NCBI GenBank assembly: GCA_913031285.1
Contig: CAJWEI010000014.1
Coordinates: 1-57,347, forward strand
DNA: 57,347 nucleotides
Source of the DNA: an uncultured Alphaproteobacteria bacterium
GTDB taxonomy: Bacteria; Pseudomonadota; Alphaproteobacteria; Rhodobacterales; Rhodobacteraceae
Direction of reading: 5' to 3'
Numbering within the stretch: the stretch's first letter is position 1; every line of letters begins with the position of its first letter. Below, in pieces: positions 8,270 to 17,265 of this stretch. A model generated the notes under the pieces. It ran no database searches. It saw only the letters and a list, made by a program, of their open reading frames with translations, and was not told the DNA's origin. Made by a program: the position numbers and the translations under genes.

Positions 8270-9543
8270 TACAGCCAACCATAAGGGCCTCAGGATTTGC
8301 CGCCTACATTACCGTGACCTTGGTTTATTGGACGTTCATGTTAACGGATGGAGCATTGCGGATGCTGGTCCTGCTGCACTTTCACACGCTAGGTTTTTCG
8401 CCAGTGCAACTGGCTTATTTGTTTTTGCTGTATGAAATCGCGGGCGTTATCACGAACCTGTCCGCAGGGTGGGTCGCGGCGCGGTTTGGACTGACTTCAA
8501 CGCTTTATGCAGGGTCGTCCTTGCAGGTTTTGGCACTTCTGGCGCTCACCCAGCTTGATCCAGCGTGGAGCATCACCGCCTCTGTGGTGTTTGTCATGTT
8601 GGTGCAAGGCCTGTCTGGCGTGGCTAAGGATTTGACAAAGATGAGCTCCAAAAGCGCCGTTAAAATTCTTGCTCCAGCAATGGGCGGGGGACTATTCCGA
8701 TGGGTAGCTATTCTGACTGGGTCAAAGAATACCGTGAAGGGAAGCGGCTTTCTGTTAGGGGCCGTCCTTTTGGCGATCTTCGGGTTCGTGCCTTCGTTGC
8801 TGACGATGGCGGCGATCCTATTTGTCATCCTGATTGGAGTTGTGATTGGCATGCCCAAGGGCCTGCCGGTCGGGCGCAAGGATGCGAAGTTTTCCGAAGT
8901 GTTTTCCAAGAATCGCAACATCAACTGGCTCAGTGCTTCAAGGCTGTTCCTCTTCGGTGCGCGGGACGTGTGGTTCGTGGTTGGCATTCCGATATATTTC
9001 TATGCGGTACTTTCGGACGGCACCACAGAGGGCAACCGCTCAGCCTTCTTCATGATAGGGACTTTTATGGCCGTCTGGACGATCCTTTATGGCATTGTCC
9101 AAGGCTTGGCGCCACGCATCTTGAAGGCGGCGTCCCGATCGGACGCGAAAATTCTGGCATTGGCAAAACGATGGGTTAGGCTATTGATTATTGTGCCTAC
9201 ATTTCTTGCAGGTCTAGTCTGGCTGGTCCCTGGACCATCGAATATTCTTACAGCAACTATTGTGGTGGGTCTTCTGGTGTTCGGCGGCATTTTCGCTGTG
9301 AACTCAGCCCTGCATTCGTTTCTCATCCTCAACCTTACAGATGCAAAACGAGTCACGATGGATGTTGGCTTTTACTACATGGCCAATGCTGTGGGCCGAT
9401 TGGTCGGTACAGTCCTGTCTGGTTTCACATACCAGATGGGAGGTCTTTCAATCTGCCTCGGCACCGCCGCCGTTATGATCAGTCTTAGCTGGTTTGGAAC
9501 TTCGCAACTTAAAGCGCCAAAAACTGATAGAGTTGCCGCATGA
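8266..9543 (+). CDS. arsJ: ArsJ, organoarsenical efflux permease (MFS)
   Basis: A 425-residue membrane protein with about twelve hydrophobic segments and major-facilitator character (for example [21 protein letters not shown] early and [18 protein letters not shown] late). The start is GTG 8266, overlapping the GAPDH stop. It lies directly after an ArsJ-type GAPDH, the hallmark of this resistance system, in which ArsJ exports 1-arseno-3-phosphoglycerate that then breaks down outside to arsenate. The protein appears full length and is probably active. The same family is present as broken pieces at 40899-41934. Confidence 0.88.
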   Translation: MIQPTIRASGFAAYITVTLVYWTFMLTDGALRMLVLLHFHTLGFSPVQLAYLFLLYEIAGVITNLSAGWVAARFGLTSTLYAGSSLQVLALLALTQLDPAWSITASVVFVMLVQGLSGVAKDLTKMSSKSAVKILAPAMGGGLFRWVAILTGSKNTVKGSGFLLGAVLLAIFGFVPSLLTMAAILFVILIGVVIGMPKGLPVGRKDAKFSEVFSKNRNINWLSASRLFLFGARDVWFVVGIPIYFYAVLSDGTTEGNRSAFFMIGTFMAVWTILYGIVQGLAPRILKAASRSDAKILALAKRWVRLLIIVPTFLAGLVWLVPGPSNILTATIVVGLLVFGGIFAVNSALHSFLILNLTDAKRVTMDVGFYYMANAVGRLVGTVLSGFTYQMGGLSICLGTAAVMISLSWFGTSQLKAPKTDRVAA

Positions 9544-9573
9544 GTATTTTTGAAAAGAACCTCTCCGTCTGGA

Positions 9574-9610
9574 TTGCGCTGAAGACTGCTACTGGCATCC
9601 TTCAGCGCAA
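9574..9610 (+). terminator. hairpin after the ars operon
   Basis: TTGCGCTGAAG (9574-9584) pairs perfectly with CTTCAGCGCAA (9600-9610) around a 15-base loop, 30 bases after the arsJ stop. A run of A rather than T follows on this strand, so it is not a textbook rho-independent terminator. It may end transcription or protect the mRNA 3' end. Confidence 0.5.
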
Positions 9611-9714
9611 AAATAGACTTTAGCCGCAGAGCCGCAATATAAGTAAATGGGCCTATAGCTGCCATTCGCTGTGCGCTGTACGAAGGCCGGCAATGGGGAC
9701 GAAGTGTATCTTCA

Positions 9715-10132
9715 CTTTCGCGACATCAGCGTAGCTTCGGCAATTTGCTTTAGAGTTTGCTCATAGGCTGACTGCGACCAACCACACTCAAGAACCAAAC
9801 GCTCCCAGTTTTTTACCGATAAGAGAGTCCATAGAAGGTCTTCAGCCGCCACCTCTGTTAGTTCCCCTTTCAGTTAGCCATCCTCAAAGATTACTTGTAC
9901 GGCGGCTTCACCTCCCTGCCTAACGGCCTGCGTTCAGTCGTCCTACGCTTTGGCGGGTTGTTGCTACGAGCAATTCCACTTAGCTCGGGAAATGCGGATA
10001 AAGCGCCTGACGGCTGACGCCGGCTATTTTCGCGATATCCGCCATTCGAACGGCTTTATTTTCGCTTTCCGACAAGCTCCACCTAACTTCGAGAATATGA
10101 GTTTTGGTGTTAATACGATCACTTGACATCAT
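9715..10132 (-). pseudogene. TetR-family regulator, nonsense mutations
   Basis: Starting at ATG 10132 the frame reads SSDRINTKTHILEV, then AVRMADIAKIAGVSRQALYPH, a clear TetR helix-turn-helix, and stops at TAA just after HFPS. The same frame resumes with VELLVATTRQSVGRL and stops again. A further piece, EDLLWTLLSVKNWERLVLE to QTLKQIAEATLM, matches a TetR C-terminal region. Several stops make it inactive. It lies between the ars operon and the phosphate operon and could have controlled a lost neighbour. Confidence 0.72.
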
Positions 10133-10299
10133 GTAAAGTTATGATTTATCGATGCAAAGACATATTTACACCGTGCCAAGTGAGTTACTTTCGGTGAAGT
10201 GTTCTGGCGTTCCTATACTCTTACACTGGGTATTATTTTCGGTTTTTAATACCCCATTTTATGACGTTAAACATTTGTTTTTAATGAGCACCATAATAT

Positions 10300-10450
10300 A
10301 AATTGTCTGATGCTTGGAGTTTAATTTCAAGTCGGCCAGCTGAAATTTTAGGACTTAGCGATCGCGGTACAATTGAGGTTGGAAAGCGAGCAGATCTAGT
10401 AATAACCTTCCAACGAAGCAAAATTAAAGGCTGGGCGCCTAACATATCTT
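10300..10450 (+). pseudogene. PhnM-like amidohydrolase, C-terminal fragment
   Basis: A frame reading DAWSLISSRPAEILGLSDRG, then TIEVGKRADLVIT, is the characteristic end of metal-dependent amidohydrolases. The SRPA-x-x-LGL-x-DRG wording is closest, from memory, to PhnM (phosphonate triphosphate diphosphatase). There is no start, no metal-binding part and no frame before about 10300, so only the last 40 or so residues remain. Its place just before phoR may be a trace of a lost phosphonate gene set. Confidence 0.5.
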
Positions 10451-10655
10451 TCGGATAAAATAAAAGAGCGCTTTCTATTTTTAGAAGAAAAGCAAGAATT
10501 CGCGGCAGATTAGAATAAAAATTGTTTAACAAGTTGGCATTAATAAGATTTTGTTCTTTAACTTTATTCAATATACAAATCATTCATGAGCGGTTTGAAG
10601 TTGCTAACGGGACTGATCTTTAAGGTCCAGAGAAGCGATATGGGCTAAAGTTTTA

Positions 10656-10685
10656 AAAAAGGCTCTCACAATAGTTAGCCTTTTT
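10656..10685. terminator. hairpin with T tail before phoR
   Basis: AAAAAGGCT (10656-10664) and AGCCTTTTT (10677-10685) form a stem around a 12-base loop. The arms supply an A run on one side and a T run on the other, so the hairpin could stop transcription in either direction and insulate phoR from upstream reads. The GC core is short. Confidence 0.45.
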
Positions 10686-10727
10686 AACCGAAAAATTATA
10701 ATATAATTTTATAACTTGGGAGTTTTT

Positions 10728-11753
10728 TTGAATTATCTTGCATTGGAAAATATTTTAGACAAGCTGCCTATTGCTGCAATTATTATAGATGATTCAGAAC
10801 GAATTGTCGTAATGAATTCTCTTGCAATGAGCCTCTTTGGTGAAGACTTAATCTCCAGAAACTTTATTACAGCAATACGACAACCCCTCGTCATCGACGC
10901 CATACAGCAAACTTTAAAAGATGGTCAGACCAGAAAAACTCTTTATTTGCACAATAAATCAAATTTTAGAATAAACTATGAGGTGAGCTGTAAACTTTTC
11001 GAAAAGCAAGTCGTGTTATTCTTCGAGGATAAAAGTAGTTTTGAGACTGGGGAGCAAATGCGAAGTGACTTTATTGCGAATGTTTCTCACGAATTGAAGA
11101 CGCCATTGACCTCCATACTTGGCTTCATAGAGACCCTTAGTTCTATGACGAACGATGACACAAAAACGAGAGATCGGTTCCTGTCTATAATACAAAGGGA
11201 AGCTCAAAGAATGGACCGACTTGTTGCTGATTTATTATCACTGTCGAGGGTCGAGGCTTCCGAAAGAATGGCACCAATTGAAAAATTGGAACTTGTTGAT
11301 TTGATCCGGTCGACTACAAAAGTCCTTTCTCCAATAATAGAGCTAAACAAAATAGAAATTGAGTATGATTTAAAAGATCTAGAAATATGGGTTAGAGGCG
11401 ATGATGACCAACTGCGTCAAGTATTGATTAATTTAATAGAGAATGCGGTAAAGTACGGGGGCAGCAACAAAAAAGTCAAAATCAGTTTGAGTAATGTTTA
11501 TTATGAAGCCTTACTGCAAGCCGAAGCAGTATACATATCTATCCGCGATCTTGGACATGGTATCGACCCTCTCTTGCTTCCTAGATTGACTGAAAGGTTC
11601 TATCGCATTGATGACCATCGTTCTCGTGAATTGGGCGGTACGGGTCTAGGACTTGCTATAGTCAAACACATAATGAACCGACATCGAGGAAGACTAATAA
11701 TAAAAAGCAGGCCGGGAGAAGGTAGCGAATTTAAGATAATCTTACCGCACTAA
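10728..11753 (+). CDS. phoR: phosphate-regulon sensor histidine kinase PhoR, without membrane segments
   Basis: I choose TTG 10728, five bases after GGGAG; an in-frame TTG at 10716 is the alternative. The product is about 341 residues: a PAS-like region (IAAIIIDDSERIVVMNSLAM), a HisKA box FIANVSHELKTPLTS with the phospho-accepting histidine at about residue 121, then N, G1 and G2 boxes (LINLIENAVKYGG, IRDLGHGID, GGTGLGLAIVKHI). No transmembrane helix precedes the PAS region, unlike enterobacterial PhoR, so it should sit in the cytoplasm or bind to membrane partners such as PstSCAB/PhoU. It begins the pho-pst operon. Confidence 0.9.
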   Translation: MNYLALENILDKLPIAAIIIDDSERIVVMNSLAMSLFGEDLISRNFITAIRQPLVIDAIQQTLKDGQTRKTLYLHNKSNFRINYEVSCKLFEKQVVLFFEDKSSFETGEQMRSDFIANVSHELKTPLTSILGFIETLSSMTNDDTKTRDRFLSIIQREAQRMDRLVADLLSLSRVEASERMAPIEKLELVDLIRSTTKVLSPIIELNKIEIEYDLKDLEIWVRGDDDQLRQVLINLIENAVKYGGSNKKVKISLSNVYYEALLQAEAVYISIRDLGHGIDPLLLPRLTERFYRIDDHRSRELGGTGLGLAIVKHIMNRHRGRLIIKSRPGEGSEFKIILPH

Positions 11754-11799
11754 TAATTTCTGAAGGCGTTGCTGGGAAATACTTTTTTGAATCCAAGGA

Positions 11800-11828
11800 T
11801 TGTCATAAAATTGTTACAAAAGTGTCAT
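11800..11828 (+). promoter_or_regulatory. Pho box upstream of pstS
   Basis: Three seven-base units at exact 11-base spacing: TTGTCAT (11800), TTGTTAC (11811) and GTGTCAT (11822), separated by AAAA. This is the direct-repeat layout of PhoB binding sites (two units make one box, so about one and a half boxes). It lies 87 bases before the pstS start, in the right place to activate pstSCAB-phoU-phoB under phosphate limitation. Confidence 0.85.
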
Positions 11829-11914
11829 AATTTATTTAAGGTTACATGTTACCAGCGGATATGACGGTTTTTCCTGCCTAAGGCAAACCTTCAAAACTTT
11901 TTAGGAGAACTTAC

Positions 11915-12931
11915 ATGAACGTTTTAAGAACAACGCTTTCTGTGTGCTCTATGCTGGCACTTAGCACCACATCTGCAATAAGTCGCGACAACGTACACGC
12001 TGCCGGGTCTTCAACCGTGCTTCCTTACGCAACAATTGTAGCAGAAGCATTTGGAGAAAATTTTGACTTTCCAACTCCTCTTATTGAATCGGGTGGTTCA
12101 GGGGCTGGACGGAAAAAAATGTGCGAAGGTGTTGGTACTAATACAACCGATATTGCAAATTCATCCAGCAGAATAAAACAGAGTGATATTGATCGTTGTG
12201 CATCAAATGGCGTCAATGAAATTATGGAAGTTAGAATTGGGTATGATGGAATCGTATTCGCCAGTCGTTTGGAGAATAAAGGCTTTGAAAATTTAACACC
12301 TGCGATGATTTACGAAGCTGCTAGCGACAAGTCTACTAAAACAAATTGGAAAGAAATTGATCCTGGTTTGCCAGATCGGCCAATAATGCTTTTTATTCCA
12401 GGCACAAAACATGGAACACGAGAAGTTTTCGAGAAGAAAGTGATGGAAGCGGGATGCAAAGCAGTTGGGTCATATGATTATTTCAAGAAACAAAATGGTG
12501 ACAATAAGAAAAAAGCATCCAAAGAATGCTTTAAAGTGAGAACAGATGGCCGTTCGGTTGATATCGATGGAGATTACACTGAAACGCTGGCGCGGATAGC
12601 GGCGAATCCGGAGGGTGTTGGAGTTTTTGGGCTGAGTTTCCTTTTAAATAATACTGACACCATTTATGCGGCCACAATTTCTGGCATAGCACCATCAACC
12701 GAGACAATTGCTTCAGGGGAGTATCCTGTGTCGCGTCCCTTGTATTTTTATGTGAAAAATGCACACTTAGGGGTTGTTCCTGGGCTACAAGAGTATATTG
12801 AATTTTTTGTGAGCGATGACATTGCGGGTCCAGATGGTCCGTTAGCTGAGTACGGTTTGGTATCCGACCCAGAGCTTGCTAAAACACAAGATATGGTAGC
12901 TAAAAGAGTACCGATGGGTCCTTTGGAGTGA
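11915..12931 (+). CDS. pstS: periplasmic phosphate-binding protein PstS
   Basis: A 338-residue protein with a ribosome site (AGGAGA) nine bases before ATG and a signal peptide (residues 1-23, LSVCSMLALSTTSAIS). The mature start HAAGSSTVLPYATIVAEAF and the later ESGGSGAGRKKMCEGVG are the phosphate-binding loops of PstS. FIPGTKHGTREVFEKKV is also typical of PstS homologues in alphaproteobacteria. It is the first gene after the Pho box and feeds PstCAB. Like other Pst systems it may also bind arsenate. Confidence 0.93.
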   Translation: MNVLRTTLSVCSMLALSTTSAISRDNVHAAGSSTVLPYATIVAEAFGENFDFPTPLIESGGSGAGRKKMCEGVGTNTTDIANSSSRIKQSDIDRCASNGVNEIMEVRIGYDGIVFASRLENKGFENLTPAMIYEAASDKSTKTNWKEIDPGLPDRPIMLFIPGTKHGTREVFEKKVMEAGCKAVGSYDYFKKQNGDNKKKASKECFKVRTDGRSVDIDGDYTETLARIAANPEGVGVFGLSFLLNNTDTIYAATISGIAPSTETIASGEYPVSRPLYFYVKNAHLGVVPGLQEYIEFFVSDDIAGPDGPLAEYGLVSDPELAKTQDMVAKRVPMGPLE

Positions 12932-12935
12932 AATT

Positions 12936-12976
12936 ATAATTTGAGCGCTCAAAAATACCATAATTTGGGCGCTCAA
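12936..12976 (+). repeat. tandem 17-base palindromic repeats between pstS and pstC
   Basis: ATAATTTGAGCGCTCAA (12936-12952) and ATAATTTGGGCGCTCAA (12960-12976) are direct repeats with a 24-base period. Each contains a self-complementary core (TTGAGCGCTCAA). In the mRNA they could form small hairpins that protect the pstS 3' end or partly stop transcription, giving more binding protein than permease. Confidence 0.6.
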
Positions 12977-12992
12977 TAACATTGGGTCTAAA

Positions 12993-14429
12993 ATGCTGCC
13001 ATCATTTCCGATAATTTTGATTTTTTCTATTACTTCATATTTTTCTTGTTTAAACAGCGCGCGCAAAATGCGCAGCTCTGGAATATATCTTCATTCTTCA
13101 GCGCAACACCATGCATGGTTTGGTTTTCTTGCAATATTAATTCCATCAGCATTATTTTTAATAGGAATTTTTTTAATTGAAAATTATTTAATTAACTCTT
13201 TGATTGAAATTGAAGGTGCGACACTTTTCAACTCGTCAGCAGACTTCATACTTTTAAAAGAACGCGTGCTAGAATTTAGCAATAATAAATTATCCGAGGG
13301 CCGCGATTTTTTATTCATATCATCATTTGCAGCAACAGTTTCATACCTATTTTTTGGCTTAGGAAATAATCTAGATTTTGGTTCCGAAGCGCTGAGTGTT
13401 GTTGAAAACACGCTAGTTTATAGTATTGTAAAACTCCGTATGGATAGCAATCTTATCGAACTAGCAATCGGCCTAACCGTCTCCATAGTCAGTTTCTATT
13501 TTAGCCTAAAACGCATTTCATCTAAGACAAACTCAAGGGACAAGATAGAGTTTTTTATAAAGGTAATTCTTTTTGGCTGCTCGCTAATAGCAGTTATGAC
13601 GACAATCGGAATTGTTGTAGCTCTTGTTAGCGAAACCACTAATTTCCTAAAGATGTACCCGCTAGACGAATTTTTATTTGGGACAGTATGGAATCCTCAA
13701 TTCAGAGGCGGAGGTGCTCTTGGAGTATTGCCTTTATTATGGGGTACATTGTATGTTTCTTTCATAGCATTAATATTAAGTGTCCCAGTAGGTCTTTTCT
13801 CTGCAATATATTTATCAGAATATGCTACGAAACGCTTTAGGTCTTTTGCTAAACCAGGAATGGAACTTTTAGCAGGTATCCCAACAATCGTTTATGGTTT
13901 ATTTGCTTTAGTCACTGTCGGTCCTATTTTGAGGGACTATTTTGCTCAGCCATTAAGTATTGGAACGAGCGCAAACTCTGTAATGGCGGCTGGTCTTGTA
14001 ATGGGCATAATGCTCATCCCATTTGTGTCCTCTTTATCCGATGACATTATAAATGCCGTTCCGCAAAATCTTAGAGATGGCTCATATGCTTTAGGAGCAA
14101 CTAAATCAGAGACAATAAAAAAAGTAATTTTACCCGCAGCTCTTCCAGGTATAGTAGGCGCAGTTTTATTAGCTACAAGCAGGGCAGTTGGTGAAACAAT
14201 GATCGTTGTTTTAGGGGCTGGAGCAGCCGCCAAAATCAGCGGAAATCCCTTTGAAGGAATGGCTACAATTACAGCAAAAATAGTTAATCAGCTGACTGGC
14301 GACAAGGAATTCGAATCGCCTGAAACTTTAGTTGCTTTTGCTTTGGGTCTCACGCTCTTTTGTATAACGCTCCTTTTAAATGTCGTGGCATTACAAATTG
14401 TACGCAAATATCGTGAGCAATATGATTAA
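12993..14429 (+). CDS. pstC: phosphate ABC transporter permease PstC
   Basis: A 478-residue membrane protein, longer than the roughly 300-residue enterobacterial PstC because of an N-terminal half with several extra hydrophobic segments (ILIFSITSYFSCLNSA, FGFLAILIPSALFLIGIFL, SFAATVSYLFFGLG). The C-terminal half has the permease core: GVLPLLWGTLYVSFIALIL, GMELLAGIPTIVYGLFALV and the ABC-coupling loop NLRDGSYALGATKSETIKKV. Long N-termini are usual in Rhodobacterales Pst permeases as I recall. It pairs with PstA in the inner membrane. Confidence 0.92.
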   Translation: MLPSFPIILIFSITSYFSCLNSARKMRSSGIYLHSSAQHHAWFGFLAILIPSALFLIGIFLIENYLINSLIEIEGATLFNSSADFILLKERVLEFSNNKLSEGRDFLFISSFAATVSYLFFGLGNNLDFGSEALSVVENTLVYSIVKLRMDSNLIELAIGLTVSIVSFYFSLKRISSKTNSRDKIEFFIKVILFGCSLIAVMTTIGIVVALVSETTNFLKMYPLDEFLFGTVWNPQFRGGGALGVLPLLWGTLYVSFIALILSVPVGLFSAIYLSEYATKRFRSFAKPGMELLAGIPTIVYGLFALVTVGPILRDYFAQPLSIGTSANSVMAAGLVMGIMLIPFVSSLSDDIINAVPQNLRDGSYALGATKSETIKKVILPAALPGIVGAVLLATSRAVGETMIVVLGAGAAAKISGNPFEGMATITAKIVNQLTGDKEFESPETLVAFALGLTLFCITLLLNVVALQIVRKYREQYD

Positions 14430-14444
14430 TTTGGAGCACGCACT

Positions 14445-15731
14445 TTGAGCCTAATATTAAGGAATAGACGCGAAAAAAGATTCAAAGCTATTGGCTTTTC
14501 TGCGATTGTTTTTTCTCTACTTTGTGTGATCAGCCTTTTCGCTTCCGTGATTACCGCTGGAGCCCCTTCATTCAAACAAACCTTTTTGAAATTTGAATTA
14601 GATCTGCCCGCCGAAAAGCTCGATAAAAGCGGTGAAAAAGACATTACAATAATGAAAAAAATCTCCACTGTTGGGTACAAAAAAATTCTCTTACAGCAGC
14701 TTAAGTTAAACCTAGACAAGAATGGAATTGACTATTCGCAGTTGAGCAAGAAAGAATTACAAAATATGATTTCAAAGGAGGCGCCTGCGCAGTTAAGATA
14801 TGCAGTGCTTGCAGATCCAACACTTTTAGACAAGACGTTTTCCTGGGAAACTCTCGCAAACGGGCGCGTAGATGCCTATTACAAAGGCCGAGTGACCTTT
14901 GAGAGTGCTCAAATTGATGTAATGGTGTCACCAAAACAACTGATTTTAGCCGATGTAATGAAAGATGCCGGAGTTCTGGTAGTCAAATTCAACCCGCAAT
15001 TTTTTACATGGCCAGATGCATCTGATCTTAGGCCGGAAGCTGCTGGACTAGGGGTTGCCTTCTTAGGATCATTTTACATGATGCTGATCGTTTTCTTTTT
15101 AGCTGTACCAATATCGGTTTGCACTTCCATCTTCTTAGAAGAGTTTGCTCCCACAAATAGGATCACCGATTTCATTGAGATAAATATTTCTAATTTAGCA
15201 GCAGTTCCATCTATAGTATTTGGAATTTTAGGCCTGTCATTATTTATAAATTTTGGAGGTCTACCCCAATCCGCTCCTATTGTTGGAGGACTTTGCCTCA
15301 CATTAATGACACTTCCCACAGTAGTAATTGCATCACGTGCGTCGATTAAAGCAGTACCTCCTTCTTTGAGGGATGCCGCGCTTGCTTTAGGAGCATCTAA
15401 AACACAAGCTGTTTTCCACCATGTCCTTCCCTCTGCCGCCCCAGGTATTTTGACTGGAACAATTATTGGGTTAGCTCAAGCTTTGGGCGAAACAGCCCCC
15501 CTACTACTTATTGGAATGGTCGCTTTTGTGAGAGAGTTTCCAAGTTTACCGCCGGGCGGCGTAATGGAACCGGCCACTGCGCTGCCGGTACAAATTTATA
15601 ATTGGACAGTTCGTGGTGATCCTGCATTCGTAGAGAGAGCATCAGGAGCTATAATTGTACTATTAACCTTTATGATTGCGATGAATTTATTAGCAATTAT
15701 CCTAAGGCGGCGCCTTGAGAAGCGATGGTAA
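14445..15731 (+). CDS. pstA: phosphate ABC transporter permease PstA
   Basis: TTG 14445 is preceded by GGAG and gives 428 residues. After a first helix ([20 protein letters not shown]) comes a soluble stretch of about 150 residues that short PstA proteins lack, then the permease core: [39 protein letters not shown], and the coupling loop [20 protein letters not shown]. It lies 15 bases after pstC and overlaps pstB by seven bases. The soluble insert probably faces the periplasm, where PstS docks; this is inferred. Confidence 0.92.
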   Translation: MSLILRNRREKRFKAIGFSAIVFSLLCVISLFASVITAGAPSFKQTFLKFELDLPAEKLDKSGEKDITIMKKISTVGYKKILLQQLKLNLDKNGIDYSQLSKKELQNMISKEAPAQLRYAVLADPTLLDKTFSWETLANGRVDAYYKGRVTFESAQIDVMVSPKQLILADVMKDAGVLVVKFNPQFFTWPDASDLRPEAAGLGVAFLGSFYMMLIVFFLAVPISVCTSIFLEEFAPTNRITDFIEINISNLAAVPSIVFGILGLSLFINFGGLPQSAPIVGGLCLTLMTLPTVVIASRASIKAVPPSLRDAALALGASKTQAVFHHVLPSAAPGILTGTIIGLAQALGETAPLLLIGMVAFVREFPSLPPGGVMEPATALPVQIYNWTVRGDPAFVERASGAIIVLLTFMIAMNLLAIILRRRLEKRW

Positions 15732-16519
15732 GAATGTTTGATATGATGAGTGAAAAAAACGTGATACAAAATACAAAAATCTCTGCAAATAAAATAACTG
15801 TTTCTTATGGAGATAAGCCTGCCATTGTTGATGTGAGTGTTAGCATAGAAGATAAAAGCGTAACTGCGTTTATTGGGCCTTCTGGCTGTGGCAAGTCTAC
15901 ATTTCTCAGATGCTTAAACAGAATGAACGATACTATTACAGACTGTAAAGTTTCTGGAAGTATTATTTTTGACGGCAAAGAGCTAACAACCTACGACCCG
16001 GTTTACTTACGATCTAAAATTGGGATGGTTTTTCAAAAACCCAATCCATTTCCGAAATCCATCTATGATAACGTGGCTTATGGTCCCCGTATCCATGGAA
16101 TGGCTGCTAACAAAGCAGAACTGGATGAGATTGTAGAGAGAGCTTTGCGCAAAGGTGCGATATGGGACGAAGTAAAAGATAGACTTGAAATGTCCGGAAC
16201 TGGACTGTCTGGGGGACAACAACAACGCTTATGTATTGCCCGAGCGATAGCGACCCAACCCAAAGTTCTATTGATGGACGAACCCTGCTCAGCACTTGAC
16301 CCTATTGCCACCGCTCAAATTGAAGAATTAATTGCCGAGCTGCGTGAAAACTTTTGTGTTATAATAGTAACCCATTCAATGCAGCAGGCTGCTAGAGTTA
16401 GCCAGAAAACTGCTTTTTTTCATCTCGGTAATCTTGTTGAATATGATGAAACTGGAAAAATTTTTACGACACCAGAAGACCCCCGCACCGAGAGCTATAT
16501 AACTGGGCGAATTGGATAA
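15725..16519 (+). CDS. pstB: phosphate ABC transporter ATPase PstB
   Basis: 264 residues with Walker [10 protein letters not shown] (51-59), a Q-loop in [19 protein letters not shown] that is diagnostic of PstB, signature LSGGQQQR, Walker [14 protein letters not shown] and H-loop [12 protein letters not shown]. The ATG overlaps the pstA stop; in-frame ATGs seven codons later are alternatives. It powers phosphate import through PstCA and links transport to PhoU/PhoR signalling. Confidence 0.95.
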   Translation: MVRMFDMMSEKNVIQNTKISANKITVSYGDKPAIVDVSVSIEDKSVTAFIGPSGCGKSTFLRCLNRMNDTITDCKVSGSIIFDGKELTTYDPVYLRSKIGMVFQKPNPFPKSIYDNVAYGPRIHGMAANKAELDEIVERALRKGAIWDEVKDRLEMSGTGLSGGQQQRLCIARAIATQPKVLLMDEPCSALDPIATAQIEELIAELRENFCVIIVTHSMQQAARVSQKTAFFHLGNLVEYDETGKIFTTPEDPRTESYITGRIG

Positions 16520-16529
16520 GGAAGAAATT

Positions 16530-17240
16530 GTGACTGAAAAGCACATCGTAAGCGCATTCGATAATGACTTAGAAAATATTCAAGCTCATATTATGAAAAT
16601 GGGTGGCCTTGTAGAAGAGGCTATAACAGATGCTGCGCAGTCATTTTATCTTCGAGACACAGGCCTTGCTGAAAAAGTGCGCAAAAAAGACACCGCTATT
16701 GATGAGCTAGAACAGTTGATTAATGACGAGGCCGCAACCGTGATTGCACTTCGCGCACCGACAGCAATAGATTTAAGGGTTATCTTATCAGTTCTTAAAG
16801 TTAGTGCCAACCTGGAACGTATCGGAGACTATGCCAAGAACATGGCAAAGCGAACAGCAGTCCTTTTACAAATGAATGAAATAGAAAATGCTGCTAATTC
16901 TCTACGGCGCCTGGCGAGAGAAGTAGAAGATATGCTATCAAACGCTCTGGATGCCTACATTCAAAGAGATATTGAACTAGCCCATAAAGTGATCAGTCAT
17001 GATCAAGACGTAGACCAAATGTACAATGGCCTGTTTCGAGAATTTTTGACATTTATGATGGAAGACCCGAGAAATATAACTGCCTGTATGCATTTACATT
17101 TCATTGCAAAAAATATCGAGCGAATGGGAGATCATGTGACCTCCATCGCAGAACAAGTGATATTTTTGAAAACAGGGGAGATTCCCTTGGAACCACGCAA
17201 TAAAGCAGACGCTACTTCTGGATATATTAGTGAACAATAA
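16530..17240 (+). CDS. phoU: phosphate signalling protein PhoU
   Basis: A TTG at 16512 is in frame, but GTG 16530 has AAGGAAGA just upstream and gives the usual PhoU opening TEKHIVSAFDNDLENIQAHI. The product of 236 residues is two tandem three-helix bundles with the metal-binding E/D-x3-D patterns (for example LERIGDYAKNMAKRT in the first and IERMGDHVTSIAEQV in the second). PhoU damps PhoR kinase activity when phosphate is plentiful and limits Pst uptake. It sits between pstB and phoB, the usual alphaproteobacterial place. Confidence 0.93.
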   Translation: MTEKHIVSAFDNDLENIQAHIMKMGGLVEEAITDAAQSFYLRDTGLAEKVRKKDTAIDELEQLINDEAATVIALRAPTAIDLRVILSVLKVSANLERIGDYAKNMAKRTAVLLQMNEIENAANSLRRLAREVEDMLSNALDAYIQRDIELAHKVISHDQDVDQMYNGLFREFLTFMMEDPRNITACMHLHFIAKNIERMGDHVTSIAEQVIFLKTGEIPLEPRNKADATSGYISEQ

Positions 17241-17265
17241 TTGCACTGTTTTATGGAACAAAAAA

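Noticed and set aside
10281-10583. Minus-strand frame of 100 codons before phoR
   Set aside because: The other strand of this region carries a PhnM-like ending, and the minus frame has no recognisable motif.
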